DNA of 64,000 nt from Zelopaecilomyces penicillatus (lineage: Eukaryota > Ascomycota > Sordariomycetes > Hypocreales > Pseudodiploosporaceae), in contig VCCP01000004.1 of assembly GCA_005765155.1 (NCBI GenBank), forward strand, positions 4,526,001 to 4,590,000, in the 5' to 3' direction. This document shows, piece after piece, positions 10,913-22,800 of this stretch. Numbering within the stretch: position 1 is the stretch's first letter; every line of letters starts with the position of its first letter. Below the pieces are notes generated by a model. That model saw nothing but the letters and a program-made list of their open reading frames with translations, was not told the DNA's origin and searched no databases. Both the position numbers and the translations under genes were made by a program.

Positions 10913-12611
10913 CTAATGGATGGCTTGTTGAACCCTGGGGTAAACTTTCACCATCTCCTGGTAAAGCTCGGGATGTTCCCTCATCATGACTTGTGGGTCC
11001 CAGCCGGCGGCAATGAAAATGGCATCAATGCCGCTCGATAGTGGTGTTGTAAATGTGTGCGCGATTTGGAAGCCGATGAGGAATGCAAAAGCCATGATAA
11101 CAACGGTGTATCGACCATTCTCGTTATAGTCCGGGTCGGTAAAGTGGAGGAACAGATAAGCCAGGAGCGTACAAGCGTAAGCAATGAACATTGCTCCAAA
11201 AGAAAGAACTGGACCAATAAGACATTCCTAGTTGGAGCAACCGTTAGATATTGGCATTGACAAAAAGATGGGAGGGCAGCAAGTTAGGCACAGGAAATGC
11301 ACTTACATTTATGAGAGCATCCACGCCTCTATCCTTGATCATTTTCCATGTGTCTTTGGCGGCAGCAACGTAGGATTTTCCGTAGAGCGCTATGTGTGCA
11401 AATGCATATCTGTTCACAAACTCAAGCACCCATTCCAAAAGTCCTAGAATGCAGCCGAGAATGCAGAAGACGATGGTTTGAATAAGCCCTGCAATGCCTC
11501 CCTCACTCGCCCCTTGGCTTCTAGCGATTGAACAAATCTGCTTAAGAAACTGGACAATAGCCACCAAGAGACTTCCCAGGCTGACGGATCCGAAGCTATA
11601 CGTGAGAGTCCGCTTGGCAGCTCCACGAGTTGCGCCTTTGGGGAAGTTGTGGGGGGAAAAGTACCAGGCTCCGTAGACACCCGAGATAATAGTATGGATC
11701 GTGTTTTTCAGGAACTCTGACATCCAGTACATGGCAAATGTGGCGTACGCAATTAGACCGATCACCGTGGCACGTGAACAACCCGTTCCGTCCATTTCGC
11801 AGTGTGGGCTTCGAGTTGATGGCTCATATGTCACATATATAGCGACAAGTGTAACACTAAACCAGGCGCCAAGTGCAGTAGCAAAGAGGCCACCTATGAA
11901 TGAAACAAGGTATACATGGCCGTGTTTCTTTGAAACATCTATGCTCGTCTTGAGCATCAACGCGGAAAAGGGAATGCGAGGGATCCAGGTGTAAAAGGCA
12001 AACGTTAGAAACACAGCAAAGATCAAGAAGACGATTCCTGCGGCGTAAACTTTCTCATATAAGTAATAGATAGCCGTGCCAAACGCCCAGACGACGTTGA
12101 GAATTCCCGTAATCCAGATGAACTGCTTTGGTATGAGACGAGCGAGCCAGACGTAACCGTACGAGAGAACGAGAGCCAGGAGAAGACAACAGGCGAAGAG
12201 GATGATGCTGTTCGAATTAAGGGTAAAGTCATTATTCTTCGGGTTTAAGCCTGTGCCGTGAGCACCAGTGATGTAGCCTCGGATAGCAAGGGCAGAAACC
12301 ACGACAAATCCAGCGCTGACAAGAAGAAAGAGGATACCCGCCCACACATCGTTGTACTTGGGCTTGTCAATCTGAAAGGCCTGGTCGAAGGAGTATTTTT
12401 CATCTTGAGATTGCGGTGGGTGGTAACTGTACGGTGGAGCACTATACGATGGCTGCGCTTGGCCATATCCTCCATCATTGTTGTATCCAGCATTGCCATT
12501 GTATTGCTGCCCGTACTGCTGTCCGTTTGCATCATACTGCTGACCATCGCCATACTGCGGCCGAGGCCCGCCCCTCTGGTCAGGGCTCATGTAACTGTCA
12601 GCCTCGCCCAT
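10913..12611 (-). CDS. pns1: Choline transporter-like membrane protein (Pns1/CTL family)
   Basis: Exon 1 is 12611..11307 and exon 2 is 11227..10913. The intron of 79 nt (GTAAGT to AACTAG) joins in phase 0 to give 539 residues. It belongs to the CTL/SLC44 family, which includes yeast Pns1. The N-terminal ~90 residues are hydrophilic, with repeated Tyr/Gln/Gly/Asn (QQYGQQYNGN type) and Pro. About ten hydrophobic segments follow from residue ~95 to ~515. The family region near the C-terminus is present (FVNRYAFAHIALYGKSYVAAA, where the CTL signature lies). The cytosolic C-tail ends HPELYQEMVKVYPRVQQAIH. It is expected in the plasma membrane. In yeast, Pns1 does not account for measurable choline uptake, so 'transporter-like' is the safe name. 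A choline-forming enzyme lies about 7 kb away, but nothing shows the two are functionally linked. Confidence 0.9.
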
Positions 12612-15600
12612 CGTGGCACCAAAATCGAGTCTGCGCCCCGATGCTGTTTTAGTGAAGGATTGGCGTTGGCAAAATGATCTTGCTATCTCGACGGAGCGAA
12701 CGTGCGCGACCGAGAATGTGTTGAAAAAGAAGAAGCAAAGCCCAATTTAAGGGATAGAGAGATATGGGGTGGGCGCGATGGAGCGGCTAATTTTAAAAGA
12801 GAACTTTGCGCCTGCGCCAGCACCGGTTGTGGAGTGGGATTGAGATCCAAATTGATATTAAGAGACAGAGAGAGAGGATGTAGAAGGGAAAACAAATCAA
12901 CGAGAGCTGGACAAGGCAGAAATTGTGATTAGTGCCTGCTAGGAAACATTAGGAAACATCGAGCAAAGATGGACATGCGCTCCTTCCCAGCGATTGTGTG
13001 GCCGCGGAGCAACGCGCGACGCCAAAACAAAGCCAAATCTGAACCAAAGCAGGTGGTGAGGTCATGGCGCCACTTTGCGACTGCAGATTGCTCTTGGTGT
13101 GTCTTGGATGGCCTGGATGGCCTCCTATAGCCTCTAGAAACAGCCATCAATAGCTGAAAGGTGGGGGTTTTTTGCATCTTCGTTGCGTTAGCCAAGCGAA
13201 CTTACACTGCGCTACTCCCGTCTAATCTCCTTCCTCGCACTGATCTGGAGTAGTGAGATATTGGCAGCTCGATCGGCGCAGGGCTGTTGCTCATCCGGAT
13301 CTTGAGCCGGCTCTCTTGGCCAGCCAGTATCTCATAATTAATGATACTATCTCCATTAATCCATTCAAAGCGGGATGAATCATGTAGATATTTCTTGATA
13401 AAATATCAATCATGTAGTCCATCCTCCATATCCATCAGCAGGCATCACTAGAGGCTCAAATTGTTGTTCCCATTCTCCCCCCCCTGGCCCACCACACCAT
13501 CTTGGCAAGTGCCGTGTAGCCGCATTGCACACCAATAACAATCCCTACCCTTAACACATGTAGTCGCGGTATTGGAGTCAATGAGCTCATCATATTGGAG
13601 GCGGGTAAACTCTGGCAAAACATCGCAGTCCATTGCATTCAAACTTTATTAATGCACACTACGCTTACACAACAGGGTATGACTGCCCATGAATCATTAT
13701 TCGTTAAAATAGAGGGGATTTTGCAAACCAATCTTCTTCTGTTCTTGAAGACTTCTGTCCTGGAAACGTAACCAGTATGGTAGATCAAGATAGACTAAGC
13801 AGTCAGCTGGGTGTCAACTTTCATAATACCAATCTGACAAATTGGGTACTGTTTTCATTCCACTAGGATGCACGAAAAGGCTCTTCCCAATTTTCTTTTA
13901 TTCAGTACATCATTCATGTTAGGCAATGCACTTTTTACAGGCAGTGGCAATTAATGACAAGATTTAAAGCCCAGACAACCAGAGAATATGAGCCTCAGCT
14001 TAACAGCAACAGGTCTTTCAGAAAAATAAGAATGGGATTTTAAAGTTGCGTAGCTGTGAGTCTGTGGCATTCAAGCTCATCAATCACCTGCCCTTAAACC
14101 CCGTAGTAACCATAAAACGGTGCGGGGTTCAAGGACGTCGTTATGGGTTCGACAGCCCATTACCAAGTGATAGAAATTGGATAGGTAGACAACAATCATG
14201 TCAGACTGAAGAGTCCAGAAGTAGAGCTCACGATCCGGCCGTTGGTTCCCTTTTGGGATCTGGTATCCACCAGACGGGTAGCTGCCTTGTGTGTATGATT
14301 CCGAACCTCGGGATGATACCCGTTAGAGAGGGCTTATTGTTCATAAAGCTTGGACGGCCCCTAGCCTAGAACACAACTTTCCGATCAATGTTGCAGTGCC
14401 TGACACTGGCTTAAGCTTTACAGTACTTTATAGCCACCTCTCTGCGACTTTCAAAATAGACATCTAAATGGATGTTTTCTAGCGGCTGTTTTGTGTATTG
14501 TAGAGTGGAGAAATGCAGACGCCAAGAGACAGCATATCATGGTATTCTCCGTGTGAAATGCTCTGTCGGTCCAACCCGGAAATACCGCCGTTGCTGGATG
14601 TGTGCTGAGCGCCAAGATTGAGAACGCGCGCGCGCCCATGCCTGTCAGAATGAGTTGGGGACCACGAAGTAATAATGGCTGTAAGCTCCCCGTTAGTTCG
14701 ATTGCTCGGCTATCAATGCTTTACGAACAAGTATCCGCCGGAGAACTAAGCTCCCTGAGAAAACATATCCAGACACCGTGAGTGCTCTGCTCTATACCAA
14801 ATCACATGGCATCACGGATATACATGGGTTGTCGAACCAAACGGCAGACAGACCTGGGGGAGGAGCCTGGGGAAAACCGAGTTGGTACGTAATGCGATGA
14901 TGATAACTGGCCGGTGCTGGCATTCGCCTGCACAGGCTGCATTTCTCGAAAGCAACCCCGAACGGGAATGGGTGGGTCGGGCGGATAAGCTCGACGTTGA
15001 TTCATCATTTCCCTGGAAATGAAACCTTACTGGTAATAAACCGGGGTTGTGGAAGTTACCTCGCCAGTTTTAACGAACGAGACGCGTGGAGACACATTGA
15101 CGCTGATAAGGGAAGCGCGGACACATGCCTGTTTGGACTCTTTTTAGTCAATGCAGCAGACGATTCGGCAGAAATCAAGCGGACAGACTTTGCTAGGCAA
15201 CTAAGCAGTTAGGCTAGTTGATGATAACGTGCTACTACGTAGTAGTTTGTGGGAGATGGTGGAGTCAAGACACGGAGTCTTGATAATGATAATAATGACA
15301 ATGCTGCTGCTACTGGTAGTGGCCGACTTCCGAGCTCCCGAGCCATATCTCCTTGGATATCCGATAGATAGGGACGCCACAGCAGCCAGGTGTTCCTGTC
15401 CTTGGGCCACGCATGCGCCAGAAAAAAACTTCAAGGGTGGGTTGGAAAAGTTTTTCGTTCCATATGATTTCCGTATTGGTGCGAAAAAGTCGGCTGGTCG
15501 CCAAGACAGCACAAAGCGAGAAAGATAGACCACAGGTAAGGATGGTGCTCTGAGCGCTGTGACCAACCGCACCGATTGGCCGCAACGCCGGCAACGCCGT

Positions 15601-16857
15601 CTGTTGTGGTAGCTGCGCCGGTGACAACAAACAGCGGCTGCTACTCAATGCTGGGTACGGTTCCATTCCGGGGCTCCAGGCCTGGCTGTACCCTTCCAGC
15701 CACACTGCAATGCCCTGCATTTGGCGCTGTAATTGCCCTATAAACTGGCCATGTAGGCAGATGCCCTGGGAACTGCCATGCCAAGCACAACTGCCTGCAG
15801 CCGCTCCTCTGTTCTGTCTCTCCCGGCACCAATCTGTTGGCGACAACCCGCTAGAAGCCGAGTAGAAGGCGCCCCCATCTTGATCTTGTCTTGGCCGACC
15901 GCGGTCCGATGGGCCACATTCTTACAAATGTTGCATGAGCACTATCAGATGGCGCCCACTCCCGCCCACCATCCTTGCGCGCCCAACGTTTGACATCCAA
16001 GGATTGCAGAGGGAGGAAGAGATAGAAGAGGCAAAAACGCAAAGGTGGTGCGCAGGGCTAAAGAGTTTTGAGGGGGCAGAAGAGGACAGGAGACAGCAGG
16101 AGCAAGCAGACAGTTCGCCTTCCCCGGACATTGCACCGAAAACACCCGTCCATTCCTTCCTCCTTCTCCGCTGATCTGATGGGGCCTTGCAACCCAATCA
16201 GCAAGGGAAAGAGCCCTGGTTGGATGCGACCACCCCCAAGTCAGCAACAGGACATCGGGCATGTCTCACGGATCGCCCGTCTTTTGCGTGACACTAAGCA
16301 ACCGCTGCGTTTCAACCGACGGCCCATGGTGAGGTGAGCTCGAAATTCGCGCGGACCCGGGGCAAATGGGCCTGTTGGTGCATTGTTAAACCGATAAAGC
16401 CATGAACGTGGGGAGTCATTTTTTCCCCAGTCGCCCCATAGTCCCCGGCCCTCGTATTGGCCCTGCAGAATAGCTTCGTTCGCCTAGGTAGGCAGACCCT
16501 CCCCTTCCCATTATCGCGCTCCCAAAGCCCGGCTGCGCCTGTAAAGCTTTATGAAAGTCTAATGCATATTGCCTTCAACTGGCTAATCACAAGACCGAAC
16601 CGGCCCTTAGCGTTCGAGCCGACCTCAATTGAGGAAAGTAAAGCCAGGAGCTTCTGCGTAATGCTACGTTGAATCCTAAGCATGGGTCTGAGTACATATA
16701 TGCCCGTCTCCGCTGTCCATGCTGCTCGCCCACGCTGGTCATCCTCACCTCGAAAGCTGTCGCATTATATACCCACACGCAGGTCGACTCATCGTCAGTC
16801 CCTGCTCGCTGTATTCATACTTTTCATCCCATTCGCCTCCTCCCGCAACACTATACT
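12612..16857. other. Long intergenic region (4.2 kb) with no supportable gene
   Basis: This is the largest gene-free stretch. The part next to 12611 is promoter and leader of the Pns1-like gene. The part next to 16858 is promoter and leader of the permease, GC-rich with pyrimidine runs. Between them, many frames of 60-180 codons overlap on both strands. The longest is a 178-codon minus frame at 15310-15846, rich in Ser, Gly, Cys and Trp with no family resemblance. None has splice-supported extensions. A perfect 14-bp palindrome lies at 15232-15245. A non-coding RNA or an orphan gene cannot be excluded without transcript data. Confidence 0.5.
15232..15245. repeat. Perfect 14-bp palindrome CTACTACGTAGTAG
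   Basis: CTACTACGTAGTAG reads the same on both strands. It sits in the gene-free interval about 1.6 kb upstream of the permease start. It could bind a dimeric factor or be chance. Confidence 0.6.
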
Positions 16858-18429
16858 ATGGCTGCGGACGCGACGACATCGGGGATGTTCTCCAACAGCG
16901 AGAAGACGCCTCGCAGTAGCAACGACAAGTCTTCCGCCAAAGATGGAGGCAATGCCGATATTGAGACCGGTCAGGCAGAGCCAGGCTTGAACCGAGAGCT
17001 CAAGTCCCAGCATCTTCAGTTCATCGCCATTGGTGCTGCTGTAGGCACTGGTTTATTTCTGGGAATCGGCTCTGCGCTTAGCAAGGCTGGCCCTGGTTCT
17101 CTTCTCATCGCTTTTCTGTTCATCGGTCTCGTCGTTTACTCCGTTATGGTTGCCCTGGGTGAGATGGCGGCATATGTTCCAGTCACTGGTGCCTTTACTG
17201 TTTTCGCCTCACGATTTGTCGACCCCACGCTCGGTTTTGCCATGGGCTGGATCTACTGGTTTAGCTGGGTCATCACTTTCGGCCTCGAGCTAACAGCTGC
17301 TGGCTTAATTATTCAGTACTGGAACAGCAGTCTCAGCATCGGTATCTGGATTGCTGTCTTCTGGGTCATTTTCACTGCCATCAATTTCCTGCCCGTCCGC
17401 TGGTTCGGTGAGTTGGAGATGTACTTTTCCAGCATCAAAGTCGTCACGGTCATTGGCTTTGTCATCTTTGCCATCTGCGTCAATGCTGGTGTAGGAGATC
17501 AGGGTTACATTGGCTTCAAATACTGGAAAGAACCAGGCGCCTTCGCCAGCTACATGGTTGATGGTGGTGTCGGCAAGTTTGTTGGCTTCTGGGCTGTCCT
17601 TGTGGCAGCTGGCTTTGCCTTCCAAGGTACCGAATTGGTCGGTATTGCTGCGGGTGAGACGGCCAATCCTCGCAAAACTATCCCCCACGCCATCCGTTGG
17701 ACCTATTGGAGTATTTTTGTGCTCTTCATTGCCACCGTCTTCTTTGTTGGTATCAACGTGCCTCACACCAACGAGGACTTGCAACTTGGAAAAACCAGTG
17801 CCTCGGCATCGCCCCTCGTCATTGTCGCCAAACTCGCTGGCGTGAAGGTGCTCCCGCACATCATTAACGCTGTGCTCTTGACAGCTGTGCTCTCTGCCGC
17901 CAACTCAAATCTTTACTCTGCGAGTCGCATTATGATGGCGTTGGCCGAAGAAAAACATGCCCCCCAATTCCTTACACGCGTTAATAGGCTCGGCACACCT
18001 TTTTATTCAGTTGCCATTTGCTCTGCTTTTGGCCTGCTTGGATTCCTTAACCTGTCCTCTGGCGGCAGCACAGTTTTTGATTGGTTGCTTAACATCACCG
18101 CCGTGGCTGGGTTCATCACTTGGGCCCTCATCAACCTTTGCCATATCCGCTTCATGAACGTTCTCGAGGCACAAAACATCTCTCGCAAGGACCTGCCCTA
18201 CATTGCACCATTCCAGCCATATCTGTCGTGGTTCGGCCTTATCTGCAACACTGTGATTATTATCACCAACGGATTTACTGTCTTCATTGACTGGAGCACC
18301 AACGACTTCTTCATTGCCTATGTCAGCGTTATTCTTTTCATCGTGCTCTGGGCTGGTCACAAGATTGTGTTCCGAACCAAACTCATTCCGCTCAAGGATG
18401 TGGATATTTTTGCTGGGAAAACATATTAG
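16858..18429 (+). CDS. Amino acid permease (APC superfamily, fungal YAT/AAT type)
   Basis: Single exon of 523 residues from the ATG at 16858. The same frame is open back to 16669, but those 63 extra codons are Cys/His-rich leader-like sequence, while the ATG at 16858 gives the normal hydrophilic N-tail. The first membrane segment follows a typical family motif (LKSQHLQFIAIGAAVGTGLF, starting about residue 50), then GSALSKAGPGSLL. About twelve transmembrane helices can be traced to residue ~505. The protein should import amino acids with protons at the plasma membrane. The overall look is of the proline/general permease group, but specificity is not readable. The N-tail is Ser/Lys-rich, as in permeases controlled by ubiquitin. 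It is followed 1.4 kb downstream by the betaine reductase on the same strand, with separate promoters. Confidence 0.92.
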   Translation: MAADATTSGMFSNSEKTPRSSNDKSSAKDGGNADIETGQAEPGLNRELKSQHLQFIAIGAAVGTGLFLGIGSALSKAGPGSLLIAFLFIGLVVYSVMVALGEMAAYVPVTGAFTVFASRFVDPTLGFAMGWIYWFSWVITFGLELTAAGLIIQYWNSSLSIGIWIAVFWVIFTAINFLPVRWFGELEMYFSSIKVVTVIGFVIFAICVNAGVGDQGYIGFKYWKEPGAFASYMVDGGVGKFVGFWAVLVAAGFAFQGTELVGIAAGETANPRKTIPHAIRWTYWSIFVLFIATVFFVGINVPHTNEDLQLGKTSASASPLVIVAKLAGVKVLPHIINAVLLTAVLSAANSNLYSASRIMMALAEEKHAPQFLTRVNRLGTPFYSVAICSAFGLLGFLNLSSGGSTVFDWLLNITAVAGFITWALINLCHIRFMNVLEAQNISRKDLPYIAPFQPYLSWFGLICNTVIIITNGFTVFIDWSTNDFFIAYVSVILFIVLWAGHKIVFRTKLIPLKDVDIFAGKTY

Positions 18430-19874
18430 GGGACTGATAAGGTGGTGGTAAGATGGATAATGACAACGAATTGCATAGGTGATGGATGCGGGATGGGGTT
18501 TGCAGCATTTTCTGAGTGATGAAGGCCTTGGCAAACATAGAAGTAGTGATACCCAAAGTAGTGTTTACTCGTACATGATACATTTTAATTGCCCAACATG
18601 GACGTGCCAATCTGCAATGATGTGTAATGTGTGATGGATTTCTCGTACATCCAAATTGTACATATCCGCCGTCGAGTGATGTTCGAGAAAGCGGTGTCGA
18701 TCACTGTGGTATTTTTGTTGAGCTGTTGTCGTGGCATTGGAAGAGAAACGGTTTGTCAAGTCAGGCTAGACCAACTTGGGCATAGCTAGCCATTCACGTG
18801 TCAATCGCTCTCTAAAATACATAATAGGTACCTAGGTACAGATAACAACAGCACTGTGTGAGTTGGTACAGAGTTTGCACAGAATCCCATTGTCATTGGG
18901 TTTATAAAAGAATATATGCGGCAATGCACGCTATGTAAGTTCTAGATTGAAGCCAATATGATGATATCAAATCATTTTGACAGTGTTCTCTCGTGGAATG
19001 TAATCCTCACGCGACCAAACGCCACGTGGGGACATGTTTCGATATAATACTGAGAGGCGTAAAATAAAGGGTTCGGCACTAACCCCTGATGGGCGGGCTT
19101 GCTTGATGCATGGCACATGCAGTCTCTGCCAGGCGTAAAAGCCAATCAGAGCCCCCCTCAGGAACGGGAGGCGAATCAGAGCACGAGTCTAGGCCAAATA
19201 CGAACTTGTCCCAAAGGCAAAGGGCCTTGGGCATTGGAAATTGTTACGGCAATTAGGCTCGGATTTCTGGTTTTTCTGTTGGGGGAGGGGGACACACATG
19301 AAGAATTGCATCCTGCACACAACTTTTATATCCCGTGTAAAACTCTCATTTGGCTCCTCTTTTGACGATTTGTTTCTCAGGTACTGCGGTCGGTGTGGAA
19401 CTCCATTGATCGCCAGTGGCTGCGTTCGAGTACGGGGACGGACGAGAACGAACGAACAGGTGTTGCAGGCCCGGTTCAAGCGTGAGCCAACTGGGCAACA
19501 ACAGGCAGTGGGCCGTTAGTAGCCTTGTCCTCACCGACTTCTTTGGGTTGCTGTATTCCACCATTATTACCACGCCCAACAAAACAGATATAAGGCTTCT
19601 TGCTCCTCCCGCCAGACAGGTTTCCTATTGTCTCAATTCTCCGTCCTCGTGCTGAAATTCCCGGCCGGCTGGGCACCCGAACGTCTACCCTACCTGTTCA
19701 GGTTGCTGTGCTGCAACAGTCACGGCGCACAGACGCTGCCGTACAACCTCCCCTCCCCCACCAGACCCCTCCATCCCTTTATCGGAGAAGTTCTGATTTT
19801 GACCCCTCGCTCCAAAAGTTGTCTGTCTGTCCCCCTGACAACTTGCGTCTGTCTCGCCGCGCCAGGACATCACC
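18430..19874. other. Intergenic; promoter of the NRPS-like gene
   Basis: No supportable gene. The region holds the permease 3' flank and the promoter and long CT-rich leader of the gene starting at 19875. Short frames occur on both strands without family resemblance. Confidence 0.6.
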
Positions 19875-22800
19875 ATGTCTGTCATTGATGTTACCAAGGA
19901 TCTTGCGGCTCTGTTCCAACAGCAGGCGCAGGCGACACCAGATGCCTTGGCTTTGGAGGACGAGACGCGCAGCATTACCTATGCCGAGCTGGATAATCTG
20001 ACTTGGTCGCTCGCTGACCGTCTGCGCCAGCATGGAGTTGGCCGAGATGATCTTGTGGGAATTCTCATGAGTCGGAGCGCTGACAATGTCATTGCATCAC
20101 TTGCAGCTTTAAGAGCAGGCGGCGCGTTTCTTGTCCTTGAGCTGGCATATCCTTCCGGTTTGCTGCGCGACGTTATTGCTGATGCAAAGCCCACGGTTGT
20201 AATCACCCAGGTGGCACATGTAGGCCAGATCAAGTCCAAGGATGTCCCCATCATCGTTATTGATCAGCCGGATGGAACCAATGGACACACGCCACCTGCC
20301 GTGCTCGATACCAAGCCGCCGCTGCCAGCCGAGGACGATTTGGAGCGTCTCGCATTTGTGTCGTACTCCTCGGGGACGACGGGACAGCCAAAGGGTATCG
20401 CCAACCCTCACAGAGCTGCGATCCGTTCGTACGACTTGCGATTCGGACTGAGCGACCTGCAACCAGGGGATCGTGTAGCCTGCAATGTGTTTTTTGTTTG
20501 GGAAATGCTCCGGCCTCTGATTCGTGGAGCCACTGTCGTTGCTGTCCCTGACAGCGTGAGTTACGATCCAATTGGACTTGTCGATTTCCTTGCCGAAAGG
20601 AAAATTACCGACACTCTGATGACCCCCACTTTGCTTGCAACAGTCTTGTCCAGACATTCAAAGCTTGGCGAAACACTTCCACACCTGCGTTCACTTTGGC
20701 TGAATGGTGAAGTTGTCACAACTGATCTCTGCCGCCGTGCATTTCAAGCCCTCCCAAACACTCGTCTTCTCAATGTCTACAGTGCCAGTGAGACCCATGA
20801 AGTTGCAGCAGGCGACATTAAATCCTTTATCGACTATGAGACCAGAGTTTGCCCAGTCGGGCCGCCCCTGGATCCAAGCCATATTTATATCCTAGATGAC
20901 GCTGGTAACCGGGTTGACACCGGTGTTAGTGGCGAGCTGTACGTCGGTGGTGAGTTGTTAGCCAGGGAGTATCTTAATCTTCCTGAGACGACGGCCAAGG
21001 CATTCCAGCTGGATCCCTTTGAGAAGAAGAAGGGTGCGCGTATGTATAGAACGGGGGATATGGCCCGACTTCTCCCGTCAGGACTTCTGGAGATCACGGG
21101 GCGAGTTGGTGGTATGATCAAGACAAGAGGATATACCGTCCAGCCAGGCGCCGTTGAGGCCACCATTGTCAAGCACTTGGCAGTTCAGGATTGCGCGGTT
21201 GTTGCTCGAGGAGAAGGCCTAGAGCGCCAACTTGTGGCTTATGTAGTCCCTGATAAGGGTGAAGTAAGTGGGCGAACAATTCTGGTCATTGATGAATCTG
21301 GTTACAGCCCAGTCGCTCGACGAGCCCTCTCTGACCATCTCGCGCACTACATGATCCCGCCTCTTTGGGTTGAGCTTGATCAGCTTCCTACTCACGGCGT
21401 GTCTGGCAAAACAGACCTGAAGGCGCTGCCTCCACCACCCTCACCCAAGACACCCCCTCTGGAAACAGCCAACGCCGACCACAATATCAAAATTAAGATG
21501 GATACAATCATCAAGGTGTGGGCCGCTGCCCTTAACATGCCGGTCGGTTCCATAACCCCAAAACTTGACTTTTTCGATTTGGGTGGCCATTCTTTGATCT
21601 TGGCCGATCTTGCCGGTCGACTATCCAAGGCTTTCGGCTTTCCTGTGCCTTTGGCTCCTCTAGCTGGAAACCCGACACTGGAGGGTCATCTGGAAGTTGT
21701 TCGTGCCGCTCGCGATGGACACACTGCCGAGGTGCAGGCCGATCTGCCAGCAATTCTGAGAGCTGATTCCGTGCTTGCTGAAGATATCCAATCCAACGGC
21801 ACACCCATGCGACCTCTCCACGATGCTGAAACAGTGCTTCTTACCGGAGCTACGGGTTACCTTGGTGCTTTCCTGCTGAAATATCTTCTAGAGTCCACTT
21901 CAGCTCATATACTATGTCTTGTGCGTTTCACAGAGCCTTCTGAAGACTGCCGTCCCGCGGGTATGGCTCGAATCCGAAAGAATTTGATTGACCTAGGTAT
22001 TTGGGACGACTCTATGCTTGAGAGAATGGAGATTGTGCCAGGAAATCTTGCTAGAAACCGCCTTGGTTTGTCTCCAGAGGCGTTCGACGAACTGGCCCCC
22101 CGAGTTCAGGTCATCATCCACGCTGCGGCGACTGTCAACTTGGTGTATCCGTATGCGGCCTTGAGAAATGCCAATGTGGGCGGCACCAGGGAAATCATCC
22201 GATTAGCAGCTCGAGGGGGAGCGACCCTGCACCATATTTCTACCAACGGAGTGCTCCCTCCGTCAATAGAGGGATGGTCTGAAGATACGACGATTGGCTA
22301 CGATGATGTTCCAACGGAGCTTCTGGATGGCTATGGTCAAACGAAGTGGGTGGCAGAGAAGCTGGTCAGTGAAGCAGGCCAGCGAGGAATTCCAGTGAAG
22401 ATCTATCGTCCTGGTACCATCAGTGGTCACAGTGTAACCGGCTCCACCAACACCTACGATCTTTTGAACGCCTTGATTGTAGAATCGCTTCAGCTAGGAT
22501 GTGCTCCGGATGTGGAGGGCTGGTTTGCAGAGATGACGCCCGTCGACTTTGTTAGCAAAGCTATCATCACGCTAGCCAACCATGTTGACACCAAACAGAA
22601 CGTGTATCATCTCGGCGATCCTGATCCAGTTGCTTCGTCCTCACTCTTCGATAGTCTCGGTGAGCTAGGCTACTCAACAAGCAGGTTGCCCTGGGACGAC
22701 TGGGTTACCTTGTGGAAAGAAAAGCGCGGATCTCATCGCGGCGATGATCCTTTCACCGTTGACATTCTCCGCGGTGGTATGCCTACCATTGAGACCCTGA

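Noticed and set aside
13448..13642. 64-codon Cys-containing minus frame as a possible small effector
   Set aside because: No signal peptide, only a few scattered Cys and no support beyond openness.
14105..14170. GGTTC-like elements suggesting a tRNA T-arm
   Set aside because: The putative T-loop would have 8 bases, and no acceptor stem or anticodon arm can be folded around it.
15310..15846. 178-codon minus-strand reading frame
   Set aside because: Composition is random-like (many Cys, Trp, Ser and Gly), with no domain, no splice partners and overlapping long frames on the other strand in GC-rich sequence.
16669..16857. 63-residue N-terminal extension of the permease
   Set aside because: Cys/His-rich with poor resemblance to permease N-tails; the ATG at 16858 gives the normal tail.
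20109..20657. 182-codon antisense frame inside the betaine reductase gene
   Set aside because: It is a shadow of the A-domain coding strand; no family resemblance.
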